Shown: positions 26,373-35,852, counted from the first letter of the stretch. The stretch: 64,000 nucleotides of DNA from an uncultured Blautia sp. (GCA_934378195.1 CAKRPO010000001.1:121045-185044); one strand, 5' to 3'. Notes: generated from the sequence alone by a model not told the origin. Made by a program: numbers and translations.

Positions 26373-27152
26373 ATGGCACTTAATAAAGTAGAAATCTGCG
26401 GGGTAAATACATCCAGTCTGCCGGTATTGAAGCCCGATGAGAAAGAAGCACTTTTTCAGAAAATCAAAAAAGGGGATTCCCAGGCCCGCGAACAGTATAT
26501 CAAGGGAAACCTCCGTCTTGTGTTAAGTGTTATCAAACGTTTTCAGAACAGCAATGAAAATGCAGATGACCTGTTTCAGATTGGATGCATTGGACTTATG
26601 AAAGCTGTTGATAATTTTGACGATACCTTAAATGTCAAATTTTCGACTTATGCAGTTCCTATGATCATCGGGGAAATCCGTCGGTATCTTCGTGATTATA
26701 ACAGCATCCGGGTCAGTCGCTCTCTACGTGACATTGCATACAAAGCGATCTATGCAAAGGAAAGCATGATCAAAAAGAATCTCAAAGAACCTACCATAGA
26801 TGAAATCGCCACAGAAATCGGCATAGATAAAGAAATGGTCGTCTATGCCCTTGATGCGATTCAAAGCCCAGTCAGCCTGTTTGAGCCGGTCTACTCGGAA
26901 GGCGGTGATACCCTGTATGTCATGGATCAGATCAGCGATCAAAAAAACAAGGAAGATCACTGGCTGGAAAACCTTTCTCTGCGCGAAGCCATGAACCGGC
27001 TGAATCAGCGTGAAAAGCACATCATTGAAATGCGTTTCTATGAAGGCAAAACCCAGATGGAAGTTGCAGATGAAATCGGCATTTCCCAGGCCCAAGTCAG
27101 CCGGCTAGAAAAAAATGCGCTGAAAACCATGAAAAATTATTTGAGAACCTGA
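26373..27152 (+). CDS. sigG: Sporulation sigma factor G
   Basis: Sigma-70 family factor of 259 aa that drives late forespore transcription. The N-terminal signature NKVEICGVNTSSLPVL is specific to SigG and SigF-like factors and near-identical to B. subtilis SigG. Region 2 shows NLRLVLSVIKRFQN, DDLFQIGCIGLMKAVDNFD and KFSTYAVPMIIGEIRRYLRD. Region 4 ends in an HTH (TQMEVADEIGISQAQVSRLE). It shows that the organism can form endospores. A strong AAGGAGG precedes the start. Confidence 0.96.
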   Translation: MALNKVEICGVNTSSLPVLKPDEKEALFQKIKKGDSQAREQYIKGNLRLVLSVIKRFQNSNENADDLFQIGCIGLMKAVDNFDDTLNVKFSTYAVPMIIGEIRRYLRDYNSIRVSRSLRDIAYKAIYAKESMIKKNLKEPTIDEIATEIGIDKEMVVYALDAIQSPVSLFEPVYSEGGDTLYVMDQISDQKNKEDHWLENLSLREAMNRLNQREKHIIEMRFYEGKTQMEVADEIGISQAQVSRLEKNALKTMKNYLRT

Positions 27153-27168
27153 ACGCACTTCAGATACA

Positions 27169-27214
27169 AAAACCTCCCTGCCGGATATATTACCGACAGA
27201 GAGGTTCCTTTTTA
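27169..27214. terminator. Shared terminator, sigG / PPK2
   Basis: AACCTC-CTG-CGG pairs with CG-CAG-GAGGTT (27171-27205, mismatches at two positions), followed by T5 on the plus strand. The genes are convergent, so it may serve both. Confidence 0.75.
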
Positions 27215-28684
27215 TTTCAGTGTTTTCTCAATTTCTTCGATTACGATCTTCAGCGCTTTGATACGTGCATATTTCTTATCAACAGATTCCAGAATATGCC
27301 ATGGCGCAAATGTCGTACTTGTCTTCTTCAGCATCTCATCGACTGCTTCTTCATACTGATCCCATTTCTCACGGTTTCTCCAGTCTTCATCTGTAATCTT
27401 CCAACGTTTTTCCGGATTATTCTGGCGGTCATTAAAACGCTCCAGCTGAGTATCCTTGTCAATCTGTACCCAGAATTTGATGATCACAGCACCCCAGTCG
27501 TGAAGCTCTTTCTCAAACTCATTCATCTCGTTATACGCACGTTTCCAGTCGTTTTCACTGCAGAAACCTTCCAGTCGTTCTACCATGACACGCCCATACC
27601 AGGTGCGGTCAAAAATTGCAATGTGTCCATCCTTCGGAAGTCTTGTCCAGAATCTCCAGAGATAATGACGTGCTTTCTCATGCGGTTCCGGGCTGGCAAT
27701 TGGCTGCACCTCATAACCACGTGGATCCAATGCGCCTGCAATTCGTTTGATATTGCCACCTTTGCCTGCTGCATCCCAGCCTTCATACGTAATGATCACC
27801 GGAACACGTTTGCGATACAGGCGATTATGCAATTCTCCAAGCTTTGCCTGTAGCTTCTTGAGTTCCTTCTGGTACTCTTCCTCTTCGATTGTCTTGCCTT
27901 CCAGCTCGATATCTTTGAGTTTCGGCATCTTTACGAGTGGAAAAACATTCTGAAGAATCGGTACGGAATGGCTCTGGTTCTGTAAGGCCACCTCGATACT
28001 GCTCACAAGCGTATCCATTACCTGCAGTTCTGCCCATTTCTTATCCCTTGCATCAATGATATACCACGGAGAGCTGGACACATTGGTATCTTTCATGTAA
28101 CGGTCAAATACATTCTCGCATTTCTTATAATGCTTGTTCTGCCACTTGTCAAATCCCGTCACGCGCCATTTGGTATCTTCTTGGGAAAGCAGCTTCTTCA
28201 TACGCTTCTCCTGCTCATCCTTATCAATCTGCATAAAGAATTTCAGGACCAGATAACCGTTATCTGTAAGCTGCCGTTCAAAACGCTTGATACTGTCAAT
28301 CCGTTTCTCATAATTGTCACCTTTGAGTTCCTCATTCAGTACTTCCTTCACCGTCTGCTCCATCCAGCCGGAATCCAGAAACGTAAACTTCCCCTCTTCC
28401 GGAATCTGCTTCATATAGCGATACAGAAACGGTCTGCGTATCTCTTCTTCTGTCGGAGCAGACATCGTGGCAACTTTAAAAAACCGAGGATCAATATTCT
28501 TGATCACCTTGCCGATCATGCTGCCTTTGCCTGCTGCACTCCAACCCTCAAAAAGGACCAGCACCGGGAGCTTGTGCTCCTTGATCTTCATCTGAAGGTC
28601 ATAAAGTCTGTTTCTGGTCTTCTCAAGCTGTACCTTCATCTCATCTTTGTCCGGTTCTTCACCCGGTGTCCATGATTTCAACAT
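27212..28684 (-). CDS. pap: Two-domain PPK2 (polyphosphate:AMP phosphotransferase)
   Basis: Tandem PPK2 protein of 490 aa. Each half has a Walker A (FEGWSAAGKGSMIGK near residue 47, YEGWDAAGKGGNIKR in the second half). The C-terminal half keeps the lid/catalytic DRTWYGRV motif. The N-terminal half has LDSGWMEQTV in its place, so that domain is probably inactive, as known for the Pap class that converts AMP to ADP with polyphosphate. With PPK1 at 15.4 kb the cell can both build and spend polyphosphate. Confidence 0.9.
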   Translation of the reverse strand: MLKSWTPGEEPDKDEMKVQLEKTRNRLYDLQMKIKEHKLPVLVLFEGWSAAGKGSMIGKVIKNIDPRFFKVATMSAPTEEEIRRPFLYRYMKQIPEEGKFTFLDSGWMEQTVKEVLNEELKGDNYEKRIDSIKRFERQLTDNGYLVLKFFMQIDKDEQEKRMKKLLSQEDTKWRVTGFDKWQNKHYKKCENVFDRYMKDTNVSSSPWYIIDARDKKWAELQVMDTLVSSIEVALQNQSHSVPILQNVFPLVKMPKLKDIELEGKTIEEEEYQKELKKLQAKLGELHNRLYRKRVPVIITYEGWDAAGKGGNIKRIAGALDPRGYEVQPIASPEPHEKARHYLWRFWTRLPKDGHIAIFDRTWYGRVMVERLEGFCSENDWKRAYNEMNEFEKELHDWGAVIIKFWVQIDKDTQLERFNDRQNNPEKRWKITDEDWRNREKWDQYEEAVDEMLKKTSTTFAPWHILESVDKKYARIKALKIVIEEIEKTLK

Positions 28685-28768
28685 ATTGAACCCTCGATTC
28701 CTTTTTTGTTAATATTATACCACGTTCAACACGAAAATGCAGTCTGTTTTTGTGCAATCCGGCACCGT

Positions 28769-28849
28769 TTATGATTCTTTTGTATTTCCATCACTTAAAG
28801 AACCGATGGCATCCGCATTTGTAATCCCTGTCTTTCCACGGTCTGTCAT
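28769..28849 (-). CDS. Possible 26-codon ORF
   Basis: ATG to TAA just beyond the exporter gene stop, encoding a polar 26-residue peptide. The ribosome site is weak and I recognise nothing. It could be a small protein, a gene relic or chance. Confidence 0.15.
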   Translation of the reverse strand: MTDRGKTGITNADAIGSLSDGNTKES

Positions 28850-28878
28850 TCAAACAACTCTGTCTCTGTAATAATCAT

Positions 28879-30774
28879 TTATGAAAGCTCCAGCTTACCA
28901 GTATACAACTGATAATAGGTTTTTTTCTGTTTAATGAGATCTTTATGATCACCTCTCTCGATGATCTTTCCATGTTCCAGAACAATGATCGCATTACTGT
29001 TTCGAATCGTGGAAAGTCTGTGTGCGATGACAAATACGGTGCGCCCTTTCATCAGGTTGTCCATACCTTTCTGCACAATACTCTCTGTACGGGTATCGAT
29101 GCTTGATGTTGCCTCATCGAGGATCAATACCGGCGGATCAGCAACTGCTGCTCTCGCAATAGAAAGAAGCTGTCTCTGTCCCTGGGACAGTTCTTCACCG
29201 TCACCACTCAGCATCGTATCATATCCTTTTGGAAGCATCTGGATAAATTGATCTGCGTGAGCAAGTTTTGCTGCAGCATAAATTTCCTCATCTGTAGCGT
29301 CCAGCTTACCATAACGGATATTATCACGGATTGTTCCGGTAAACAGATGCGTATCCTGAAGAACAATACCGAGCGAATGTCTCAGATCATCTTTCTTAAT
29401 CTTGGTGATATTTATTCCATCATAACGAATCTTACCTTCCTGAATATCGTAGAAACGGTTGATCAGATTGGTGATCGTTGTCTTACCGGCTCCTGTTGAA
29501 CCTACAAATGCAAGCTTCTGACCAGGCTTTGCATAAAGGCTGATATCGTGGAGGATAGTTTTGTCCTCGTTGTACCCAAAGGTTACATCTTCGAATCTGA
29601 CATCACCCCTGAGTTCTGTATAGGATACAGAACCGTCTGCGGAATGCGGATGCTTCCATGCCCACATACCTGTTCTTTCTTTGCACTCTACGATATTACC
29701 ATTTTCATCTTTTCTTGCATTGACCAGAGTAACATATCCTTCATCATCTTCCGGTTTCTCATCAATCAGATTGAAGATACGTTCCGCACCGGCAAGTGCC
29801 ATAACGATGGAGTTGAACTGCTGCGCTACCTGCATGAACGGCTGCGTGAAGCTCTTGGTAAACTGCAGATAAGAAGCCATAACGCCAAGTGTGATTCCTC
29901 CGATTCCTGCTACGGAAAGAATCCCTCCTAAAACTGCCGTCAGAACAAACTGCAGGTTTCCAATGTTTCCGATGACCGGTCCCATCATATTACCATATTT
30001 ATTTGCCTGAGATGCGCTCTCAAAAAGTGCCTCATTCAGTTTATCAAATTCCTCTTCAGATTTTTTTTCATGATTGAACACTTTAACAACGCGCTGTCCA
30101 TTCATACGTTCTTCTACGAATCCCGTTACATCTGCAAGGGACATCTGCTGTCTCACAAAGTATTTACCGCTTTTTGCTCCGATCTTTCCGGTAACTGCAA
30201 GCATCACAAAGATGATCAATACTGCAAGTATTGTAAGAAGTGGACTTAAGACCAGCATGGAAATAAAGGTGACAACAATCGTAAACAAAGCCATCAATGC
30301 CTGTGGTATTGCCTGGCTGATCATCTGTCTCAGCGTATCTGTATCATTGGTATAGAGACTCATGATGGAACCATTTGTATTCTGATCAAAATAACGGATT
30401 GGCAGTGTCTGCATATGCTCAAACATATCGTCACGTACTCTTTTGAGTACCCCCTGTCCGATATATACCATCATTCTTGTATAAATAAATGTAGCAGCAA
30501 CACCTGCCAGGAAAACACATCCCAGAACTGCCAGTGCCTTATAAAGTCCTGCAAAATCCGGAGTTTTCTGTCCGATCAGTGGAAGGATAAAATCATCCAG
30601 CAGATATCTCAGAGAGAGAGAAACTGCCGTTGTTGCCACTGCACTGACCAGGATACAGAAAAAAGCAAGGATGAACTGAAGTTTATATTTTTCTGTCACG
30701 TATTTTAAAAGACGTTTTGCTGTTTCCATGTCTTTTTTTGTCATTTTGGGTTTTCTTTTTTTATTTTCATTCAT
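28879..30774 (-). CDS. ABC exporter half, canonical ATPase site
   Basis: Fused membrane-ATPase half-transporter of 631 aa with six TM helices and a C-terminal ATPase. It has Walker A GSTGAGKTT, signature LSQGQRQLLS, Walker B VLILDEATSSID with the catalytic Glu, and an H-loop (AHRLSTIRN). An insert of about 35 residues with charged and Trp-rich residues (RTGMWAWKHPHSADG) sits between the TM domain and the ATPase. Its ATG overlaps the partner stop by 8 nt. The pair forms a heterodimeric multidrug/lipid-type exporter; the substrate is unknown. Confidence 0.9.
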   Translation of the reverse strand: MNENKKRKPKMTKKDMETAKRLLKYVTEKYKLQFILAFFCILVSAVATTAVSLSLRYLLDDFILPLIGQKTPDFAGLYKALAVLGCVFLAGVAATFIYTRMMVYIGQGVLKRVRDDMFEHMQTLPIRYFDQNTNGSIMSLYTNDTDTLRQMISQAIPQALMALFTIVVTFISMLVLSPLLTILAVLIIFVMLAVTGKIGAKSGKYFVRQQMSLADVTGFVEERMNGQRVVKVFNHEKKSEEEFDKLNEALFESASQANKYGNMMGPVIGNIGNLQFVLTAVLGGILSVAGIGGITLGVMASYLQFTKSFTQPFMQVAQQFNSIVMALAGAERIFNLIDEKPEDDEGYVTLVNARKDENGNIVECKERTGMWAWKHPHSADGSVSYTELRGDVRFEDVTFGYNEDKTILHDISLYAKPGQKLAFVGSTGAGKTTITNLINRFYDIQEGKIRYDGINITKIKKDDLRHSLGIVLQDTHLFTGTIRDNIRYGKLDATDEEIYAAAKLAHADQFIQMLPKGYDTMLSGDGEELSQGQRQLLSIARAAVADPPVLILDEATSSIDTRTESIVQKGMDNLMKGRTVFVIAHRLSTIRNSNAIIVLEHGKIIERGDHKDLIKQKKTYYQLYTGKLELS

Positions 30775-32500
30775 CCTCTTCGCCTCCCTTCACCTGAGAT
30801 TCATATACTTCTCTGTAAATTTCATTTGTCTTTAACAATTCTTCTGATGTTCCAACACCTGTAATCTTACCACCATCCAGAACAATAATCTGATCCGCAT
30901 CTTCGATGGAAGAAACTCTCTGTGCAATGATAATCTTCGTTGTATCTGGAATTTCTTCACGGAATGCTTTACGGATCAGTGCATCTGTCTTGGTATCTAC
31001 TGCACTGGTGGAATCATCCAGAATCAGGATCTTCGGTTTTTTGAGCAGCGCACGCGCAATACACAGACGCTGTTTCTGTCCACCGGAAACGTTATTACCG
31101 CCCTGTACGATCATAGTCTCGTAACCATTCGGGAATTCACTGACAAATCCGTCTGCCTGTGCCAGACGACAAACTCTTTTAACTTCCTCATTACTGGCAT
31201 TCTCATCGCCCCAGCGGATATTATCGTAAATCGTACCGGAAAATAATACGTTTTTCTGCAGAACCATGGATACCTGGTCACGCAGAGTTTCCAGCTTATA
31301 ATCACGCACATCGACTCCGGCAACTTTTACCGCACCTGATGTAACATCGTAAAGGCGGGGAATCATCTGTACCAGTGTGGATTTGGCACTTCCGGTACCA
31401 CCAATGATTCCGACTGTCTGTCCGGATTTAATGTGAAGATTGATGTCTTTCAGCGAAAGGTTTCCGCCTTCACCCGCATAACTGAAATTTACATGATCAA
31501 AAACAATTTCTCCATTTTTCACTTCTTCTACTGCATCTGTCTTATCCTGCATCTCCGGTAATTCATCGAGTACTTCTGTGATACGATCTGTAGATGCTTC
31601 TGCAATCATGATCATAACAAACACAAACGTTACCATGTTCAGTGACATCAGAATCTGCAATGCATATACGATCACGCTTGTCAGTTCGCCTGTCTCCATA
31701 GTTCCAAACACAATGCCGCGTCCACCAATCAGAGCAATCAGAAGCACTACTGCGTACATCATAAACTGCAGAACCGGAGAGTTCCATGCAACGATTTTTT
31801 CAGCTTTTGTAAACAGGGTATATACATAATTGGATACCCCATGGAATTTGTTTACTTCATAATCTTCTCTTACGAAAGCCTTAACCACACGAGATGCATT
31901 GACATTTTCCTGTACAGAATTATTCAGTTCATCATACTCGTCAAATACTTTGATAAAATGTGGATGTGCTTTTTTTGCAATAAACATCAGTGTTCCACCG
32001 AGAAGTGGGATAACGATCAGGAAAAGAAGGGCAATCTTTACATTGATCAACAGTGTCATGATCCAGGAAAGAAGAATCATGATCGGTGCCCTTGCCAGAA
32101 GACGGATACTCATCATATATGCCATCTGGACATTTGTAATATCTGTTGTCATTCGTGTGACCAGTCCTGATGTAGAGAAATGATCAATATTTTTGAAAGA
32201 AAAATCCTGCACCTTATAGAAAATATCATGACGAAGATTTTTTGCATAACCAGCTGCTGCTACCGCTGCCATATTACCGGCCTGCACACCAAAAAACAGT
32301 GCCAGCATCGCCATCACTACAAGGACCACTCCTCGCTGTACAATATAACTCAGATCACCATTTGTAATGCCTACATCAATGATCTTTGCCATCTCTAACG
32401 GAATAAGTACTTCCATCAGAACCTCCAGAATTACAAGAAACGGTGCCAGCAATGACTGTTTCCTGTATTCCCGGATTGATTTAAACAGTTTCTTGTTCAT
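30767..32500 (-). CDS. ABC exporter half, degenerate ATPase site
   Basis: Six-TM plus ATPase half-transporter of 577 aa and partner of the overlapping gene. Its Walker A is GGTGSAKST with Ala in place of the invariant third Gly, and Walker B ends in Asp (ILILDDSTSAVD) rather than Glu. The H-loop residue is Gln (AQRVSS). One degenerate site per dimer is known for heterodimeric exporters, but the Ala substitution is unusual. I chose ATG 32500, which has AAGGAGG upstream. The ATG at 32536 would leave only an 8-nt leader. Confidence 0.88.
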   Translation of the reverse strand: MNKKLFKSIREYRKQSLLAPFLVILEVLMEVLIPLEMAKIIDVGITNGDLSYIVQRGVVLVVMAMLALFFGVQAGNMAAVAAAGYAKNLRHDIFYKVQDFSFKNIDHFSTSGLVTRMTTDITNVQMAYMMSIRLLARAPIMILLSWIMTLLINVKIALLFLIVIPLLGGTLMFIAKKAHPHFIKVFDEYDELNNSVQENVNASRVVKAFVREDYEVNKFHGVSNYVYTLFTKAEKIVAWNSPVLQFMMYAVVLLIALIGGRGIVFGTMETGELTSVIVYALQILMSLNMVTFVFVMIMIAEASTDRITEVLDELPEMQDKTDAVEEVKNGEIVFDHVNFSYAGEGGNLSLKDINLHIKSGQTVGIIGGTGSAKSTLVQMIPRLYDVTSGAVKVAGVDVRDYKLETLRDQVSMVLQKNVLFSGTIYDNIRWGDENASNEEVKRVCRLAQADGFVSEFPNGYETMIVQGGNNVSGGQKQRLCIARALLKKPKILILDDSTSAVDTKTDALIRKAFREEIPDTTKIIIAQRVSSIEDADQIIVLDGGKITGVGTSEELLKTNEIYREVYESQVKGGEEDE

Positions 32501-32550
32501 TTTTCTGTCTGCCTCCTTATCTTTCTTTTTGTTCATATCCGAATTTTCCT

Positions 32551-32580
32551 ATTATACAAAATTCTGTCATTAAAAGTCAA
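32551..32580 (-). promoter_or_regulatory. Promoter of ABC exporter operon
   Basis: Minus strand: -35 TTGACT (32580-32575), 18-bp spacer, -10 TATAAT (32556-32551). Confidence 0.7.
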
Positions 32581-32603
32581 TCATTTTTTGTGACTTTTGG
32601 CAC

Positions 32604-32634
32604 AAAAAAAGATGTCCTTACCAGAACATCTTTT
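32604..32634 (-). terminator. Terminator after pabC
   Basis: On the minus strand AAGATGTTC pairs with GGACATCTT around a short loop, followed by T7 (32610-32604). It overlaps the last codons of pabC. Confidence 0.8.
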
Positions 32635-33364
32635 CATTTTCATAAATCTCTCTGAGCTCATCTGCCTTGGTCCGATGCGGGAAGCAGATATTGCCAAGCT
32701 GTTTGACCGGCATAATTCCCATCAGCGAATTCGTCACAAAACATTCATCATAATACACAAGCTCATCCGGATAGATGATCGTCTCTGTCACAGGAAATCT
32801 CTCCATAATATAGCTGCGCAGAATTCCCGGAAGCAGTCCGCAGGAAAGCTGTGGGGTATAAACTGTATTTTTTCGGACAAAAAAGATATTGGAAACCGTA
32901 CCTTCACTGATCTGTCCTTTGGTATTTATGAAAATCATCTCATGGATGCCAGCCGCCATAGCGGCTCTTTTCTCCAGAATGCAGTCCCCATAATTCAACG
33001 TCTTATGATATACAAGCGGAGAAGTCTCATTTCTTCGTACTTTACTGATCTCCGCTCTGAGCCCCTGGGTATAGCTTTCTTCAACATACGGATTATTTCT
33101 CATCTGAAAAAACATATTTTCTGCAGATAATATAACTTTGAGTGCTTCATGTTTCTTGAGCGAAATATCATACATATCCAGATACTCTTCTATCTTTTCT
33201 TCGGTGAGCCCACGCTGCCTGCAGGAACCAAGTCCTAAAAAATCCGCTGCTTTTTCTATCCTGTTCAGATGTTGTTCCAGAAATAACGGTTTTCCGTTTT
33301 CTACCGCAATCGTTTCAAATGCTCCCAGCCCGAACAGGAAGCCCTCATCCAGCTTAATGTCCAT
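32618..33364 (-). CDS. pabC: 4-amino-4-deoxychorismate lyase
   Basis: PLP fold-type IV enzyme of 248 aa that releases p-aminobenzoate from aminodeoxychorismate. The Schiff-base Lys lies in YHKTLNYGDCIL, and the EGTVSNIFFV and GLLPGILR cofactor-phosphate segments are typical. It is the third gene of pabA-pabB-pabC, 31 nt after pabB. Branched-chain aminotransferases share the fold, but length and context favour PabC. Confidence 0.9.
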   Translation of the reverse strand: MDIKLDEGFLFGLGAFETIAVENGKPLFLEQHLNRIEKAADFLGLGSCRQRGLTEEKIEEYLDMYDISLKKHEALKVILSAENMFFQMRNNPYVEESYTQGLRAEISKVRRNETSPLVYHKTLNYGDCILEKRAAMAAGIHEMIFINTKGQISEGTVSNIFFVRKNTVYTPQLSCGLLPGILRSYIMERFPVTETIIYPDELVYYDECFVTNSLMGIMPVKQLGNICFPHRTKADELREIYENEKMFW

Positions 33365-33395
33365 ATTCTTATCACTCCAGACTTTATTTGTTGCT

Positions 33396-34760
33396 TTATT
33401 TCATTGCCTCCAGAACCGCCTTTGCTTTCTGAAGGGTCTCTTCATATTCAAACTCCAGGTCTGATTCGGCAGTGATGCCACCGCCAACTCCCAGATAATA
33501 CTTTCCATCTTTATGTAATGCTGTACGAATCACAATATTAAAATCGCAGCCTCCGTCCAGTGTCAGATAGCCAATGGAACCTGTATACAGATTTCTACGG
33601 TTATTCTCCAGTTCATCGATGATCTCCATCGCACGGTATTTCGGGGCTCCTGTAATAGAACCTCCAGGGAACGTTGCTTCCAGAAGATCCATCACTGTTT
33701 TATTTTCCTGCAGTTCTCCCTCGATATCTGATACCAGATGAAACACTGTCGCATATTCCTCTACAGTAAAAAGCTCTGTCACTTTGACACTTCCCGGTCG
33801 GCATACACGATTCAGATCATTTCGCTCGAGGTCTACGATCATAAGAAGTTCACTTTTATCCTTCTCTGAATTTTCCAGTTCCTTCCGCATCTGTAGATCT
33901 TCTTCCGGTGTTTCACCTCTCTTACGCGTTCCCTTGATCGGTCTCGTATTTACATGACCATTCTTCATCTTAAGGAATCGTTCCGGAGAAGCACAGACAA
34001 TCTGAAACTCACCATAATCTAAATAGCCGCCAAATGGAGACGGATTATTTTTCCTCAGATCATAAAAGACATCCAATGGTTTCTTCTCGCTTTTTACGCT
34101 GAGCTGCTGCGTCATATTGGTAATGTAGATATCTCCTTCAATGATATAGCGAATCATATCATCTACCGCACGCTTGTATTCTTCTTTTTCGAAATTAGGT
34201 GTTACTTCTATATTAAATAGCCAGCCTGGAGCCTGCTTTTTTTCTTTTAATGATTCTGCCAAATATTCTTCAACGGATTCGATTCTTTTTTCTGCATCTT
34301 CTGTAACTCCATTGGCTACCAGATATGTTTTTTTCTCATGACAGTCTTCTATGATATACATGTCATAAAAAACAAGCAAGGCATCCGGAATCGTTACCAG
34401 GTCTTCTTTATGAGATGACACTTTCATCATTTTCCGACCGTATTCATAAGAAAAATATCCAACAGCACCGGATACGATTGGAAGTCCACTCTTGTTCTGA
34501 TCTACATGTTCTGTCAGATAGCTTCGAAGATAATCCTCAAAAGTAACAGCTGTCTCCAACTGATCGTTGATATAAAATCCATTGTCGTCCTTACAAAGTT
34601 TCAGGTATGGATACATACCTATGATTGAATATCTGCCAAGTTTGTTGACCAGTGACGAATCCAGGAATACGCAATCCTCTGCGTTTGCAAGATAGCAAAA
34701 CAATTCCGCAGCCGGTCTGGCAGGTTTCAATTCCTTTATTACACGTTTTTTATTATACAT
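33396..34760 (-). CDS. pabB: Aminodeoxychorismate synthase, component I
   Basis: Chorismate-binding enzyme of 454 aa. It uses ammonia from PabA to make aminodeoxychorismate. The chorismate domain shows RPIKGTRKRG, MIVDLERNDLNRVC and FPGGSITGAPKYRAMEII. The PIKGT Lys marks PabB rather than anthranilate synthase (PIAGT). I chose ATG 34760 with AAAGGA 6 nt upstream. The longer reading (34892) would overlap pabA and lacks family similarity. Confidence 0.92.
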   Translation of the reverse strand: MYNKKRVIKELKPARPAAELFCYLANAEDCVFLDSSLVNKLGRYSIIGMYPYLKLCKDDNGFYINDQLETAVTFEDYLRSYLTEHVDQNKSGLPIVSGAVGYFSYEYGRKMMKVSSHKEDLVTIPDALLVFYDMYIIEDCHEKKTYLVANGVTEDAEKRIESVEEYLAESLKEKKQAPGWLFNIEVTPNFEKEEYKRAVDDMIRYIIEGDIYITNMTQQLSVKSEKKPLDVFYDLRKNNPSPFGGYLDYGEFQIVCASPERFLKMKNGHVNTRPIKGTRKRGETPEEDLQMRKELENSEKDKSELLMIVDLERNDLNRVCRPGSVKVTELFTVEEYATVFHLVSDIEGELQENKTVMDLLEATFPGGSITGAPKYRAMEIIDELENNRRNLYTGSIGYLTLDGGCDFNIVIRTALHKDGKYYLGVGGGITAESDLEFEYEETLQKAKAVLEAMK

Positions 34761-34809
34761 CTTTTTCCTTTCTCTGTCCATTCTTTGGGACATCTTCGCA
34801 TATTCTCTC

Positions 34810-35418
34810 TTAACATTTGTATGTTTTTCTATAATTTTTTTCCTGTAAATTTTCAGCAATGTGACAGAAATTTTCCAGTAATTCATGTCCATATTCTGTC
34901 AGGACCGCTTCCGGATGAAACTGTACCCCATACAGTGGCATGTTTTTATGTGAAATTCCCATGACTGCACCATCTTCCGAAACAGCATCTACCTGATATT
35001 CCTCTGGTAAACTGTCTTCTCTCACGACCAGGGAATGATATCTGGTTACCTTAAAAGTTTCCGGCAGCCCTGCAAATAATCCTGTACCGTTGTTATGAAT
35101 TCCGGTTACTTTTCCATGCATCGGCCGATTTCCTTTTTCTACTGTTGCCCCACAGCAATGTCCCAGTACCTGATGCCCCAGGCAGACTCCAAGGATTGGT
35201 ATTCTGCCCTGAAACCGTTTTACCGTCTGCATACATACCTCTGCATCCCAGGGTCTCTTGGGACCAGGAGAAAGAATGATCCCCTCCGGCTCCATCGCAT
35301 CTATTTCATCTAAATTAACATGATCAATTCGTCTTACCAGGATTTCCCTTCCAAGCTCTTCAAAATAAGCTTTGAGATTATAAACAAATGAATCATAATT
35401 ATCGATCATCAAATACAT
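34810..35418 (-). CDS. pabA: Aminodeoxychorismate synthase, glutaminase component
   Basis: Class I glutamine amidotransferase of 202 aa. The nucleophile Cys is in GVCLGHQVLG and the His/Glu pair in QFHPEAVLTEYG. The N-terminus MYLMIDNYDSFVYNL is classic PabA/TrpG. pabB and pabC next door assign it to p-aminobenzoate synthesis rather than tryptophan. The start is ATG 35418 with GGAGAGGGAG upstream. A hairpin-T terminator sits in its leader. Confidence 0.92.
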   Translation of the reverse strand: MYLMIDNYDSFVYNLKAYFEELGREILVRRIDHVNLDEIDAMEPEGIILSPGPKRPWDAEVCMQTVKRFQGRIPILGVCLGHQVLGHCCGATVEKGNRPMHGKVTGIHNNGTGLFAGLPETFKVTRYHSLVVREDSLPEEYQVDAVSEDGAVMGISHKNMPLYGVQFHPEAVLTEYGHELLENFCHIAENLQEKNYRKTYKC

Positions 35419-35448
35419 AATTTTCTCCCTCTCCATGTAAAATGGGTA

Positions 35449-35496
35449 TAAAAAAAGAGATAACGAGCATGTATATTCATACACACAGTCGTTATC
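35449..35496 (-). terminator. Leader terminator upstream of pabA
   Basis: On the minus strand GATAACGA (35496-35489) pairs with TCGTTATC (35466-35459), with an imperfect inner helix, followed by T7 (35456-35450). It lies 30 nt before pabA, so pab transcription is probably attenuated. A second pairing upstream (TATCGTTT with AAACGATA, about 35530-35565) may act in the switch. The ligand is unknown. Confidence 0.65.
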
Positions 35497-35683
35497 CCTG
35501 TCGGTCCGTAATCTGTGAATTATTTATCGTTTTCTATGTTTCTTTTCAAACGATAGTCTTATGCTATCATATCTTCCTTTTCCCGTCAATATATTTAAAA
35601 ATGAATATTTTTTTCAACAAATTACCCCTTTTATATCGAATGCATCTATGCTATACTGTACGGGAAATGAATGCTATGCAAAA

Positions 35684-35766
35684 TAGGATTATATGCGTCA
35701 AGTGTTCAGCGAATGGGGAGTTGTCGCCGAAACGAAAAGTCCGTCTTACGGTATATGATCCGCACC
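35684..35766 (+). promoter_or_regulatory. Tetrahydrofolate (THF-I) riboswitch
   Basis: Conserved core GCGTCAAGTGTTCAGCGAAT (35695-35714) followed by GGGGAGTTGTCG, ACGAAAAGT, CTTACGGT and ATCCGC. It matches the folT/THF-I consensus I know (GCGUUAAGUGU, GAAUGGGAUGUCG, ACGAAG, GCGGU, AUCCGC). A 9-bp helix joins 35686-35694 to 35753-35761. It lies upstream of folE with a terminator between, as expected for feedback by reduced folate. Confidence 0.85.
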
Positions 35767-35785
35767 CGTTGCAACAATATAAGAG

Positions 35786-35852
35786 GATATCTCATATTGT
35801 GTAGGGATACGTTTTTCGACATACGTTCTATCACAATTGGAGATATCTTTTT
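35786..35852 (+). terminator. Riboswitch-controlled terminator before folE
   Basis: GATATCTC (35786-35793) pairs with GAGATATC (35840-35847), continued by ATTGTG/CACAAT, then T5. It is the expression platform of the THF riboswitch. A small hairpin ATGATAT/ATATCAT (about 35897-35913) precedes the folE ribosome site. Confidence 0.8.
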
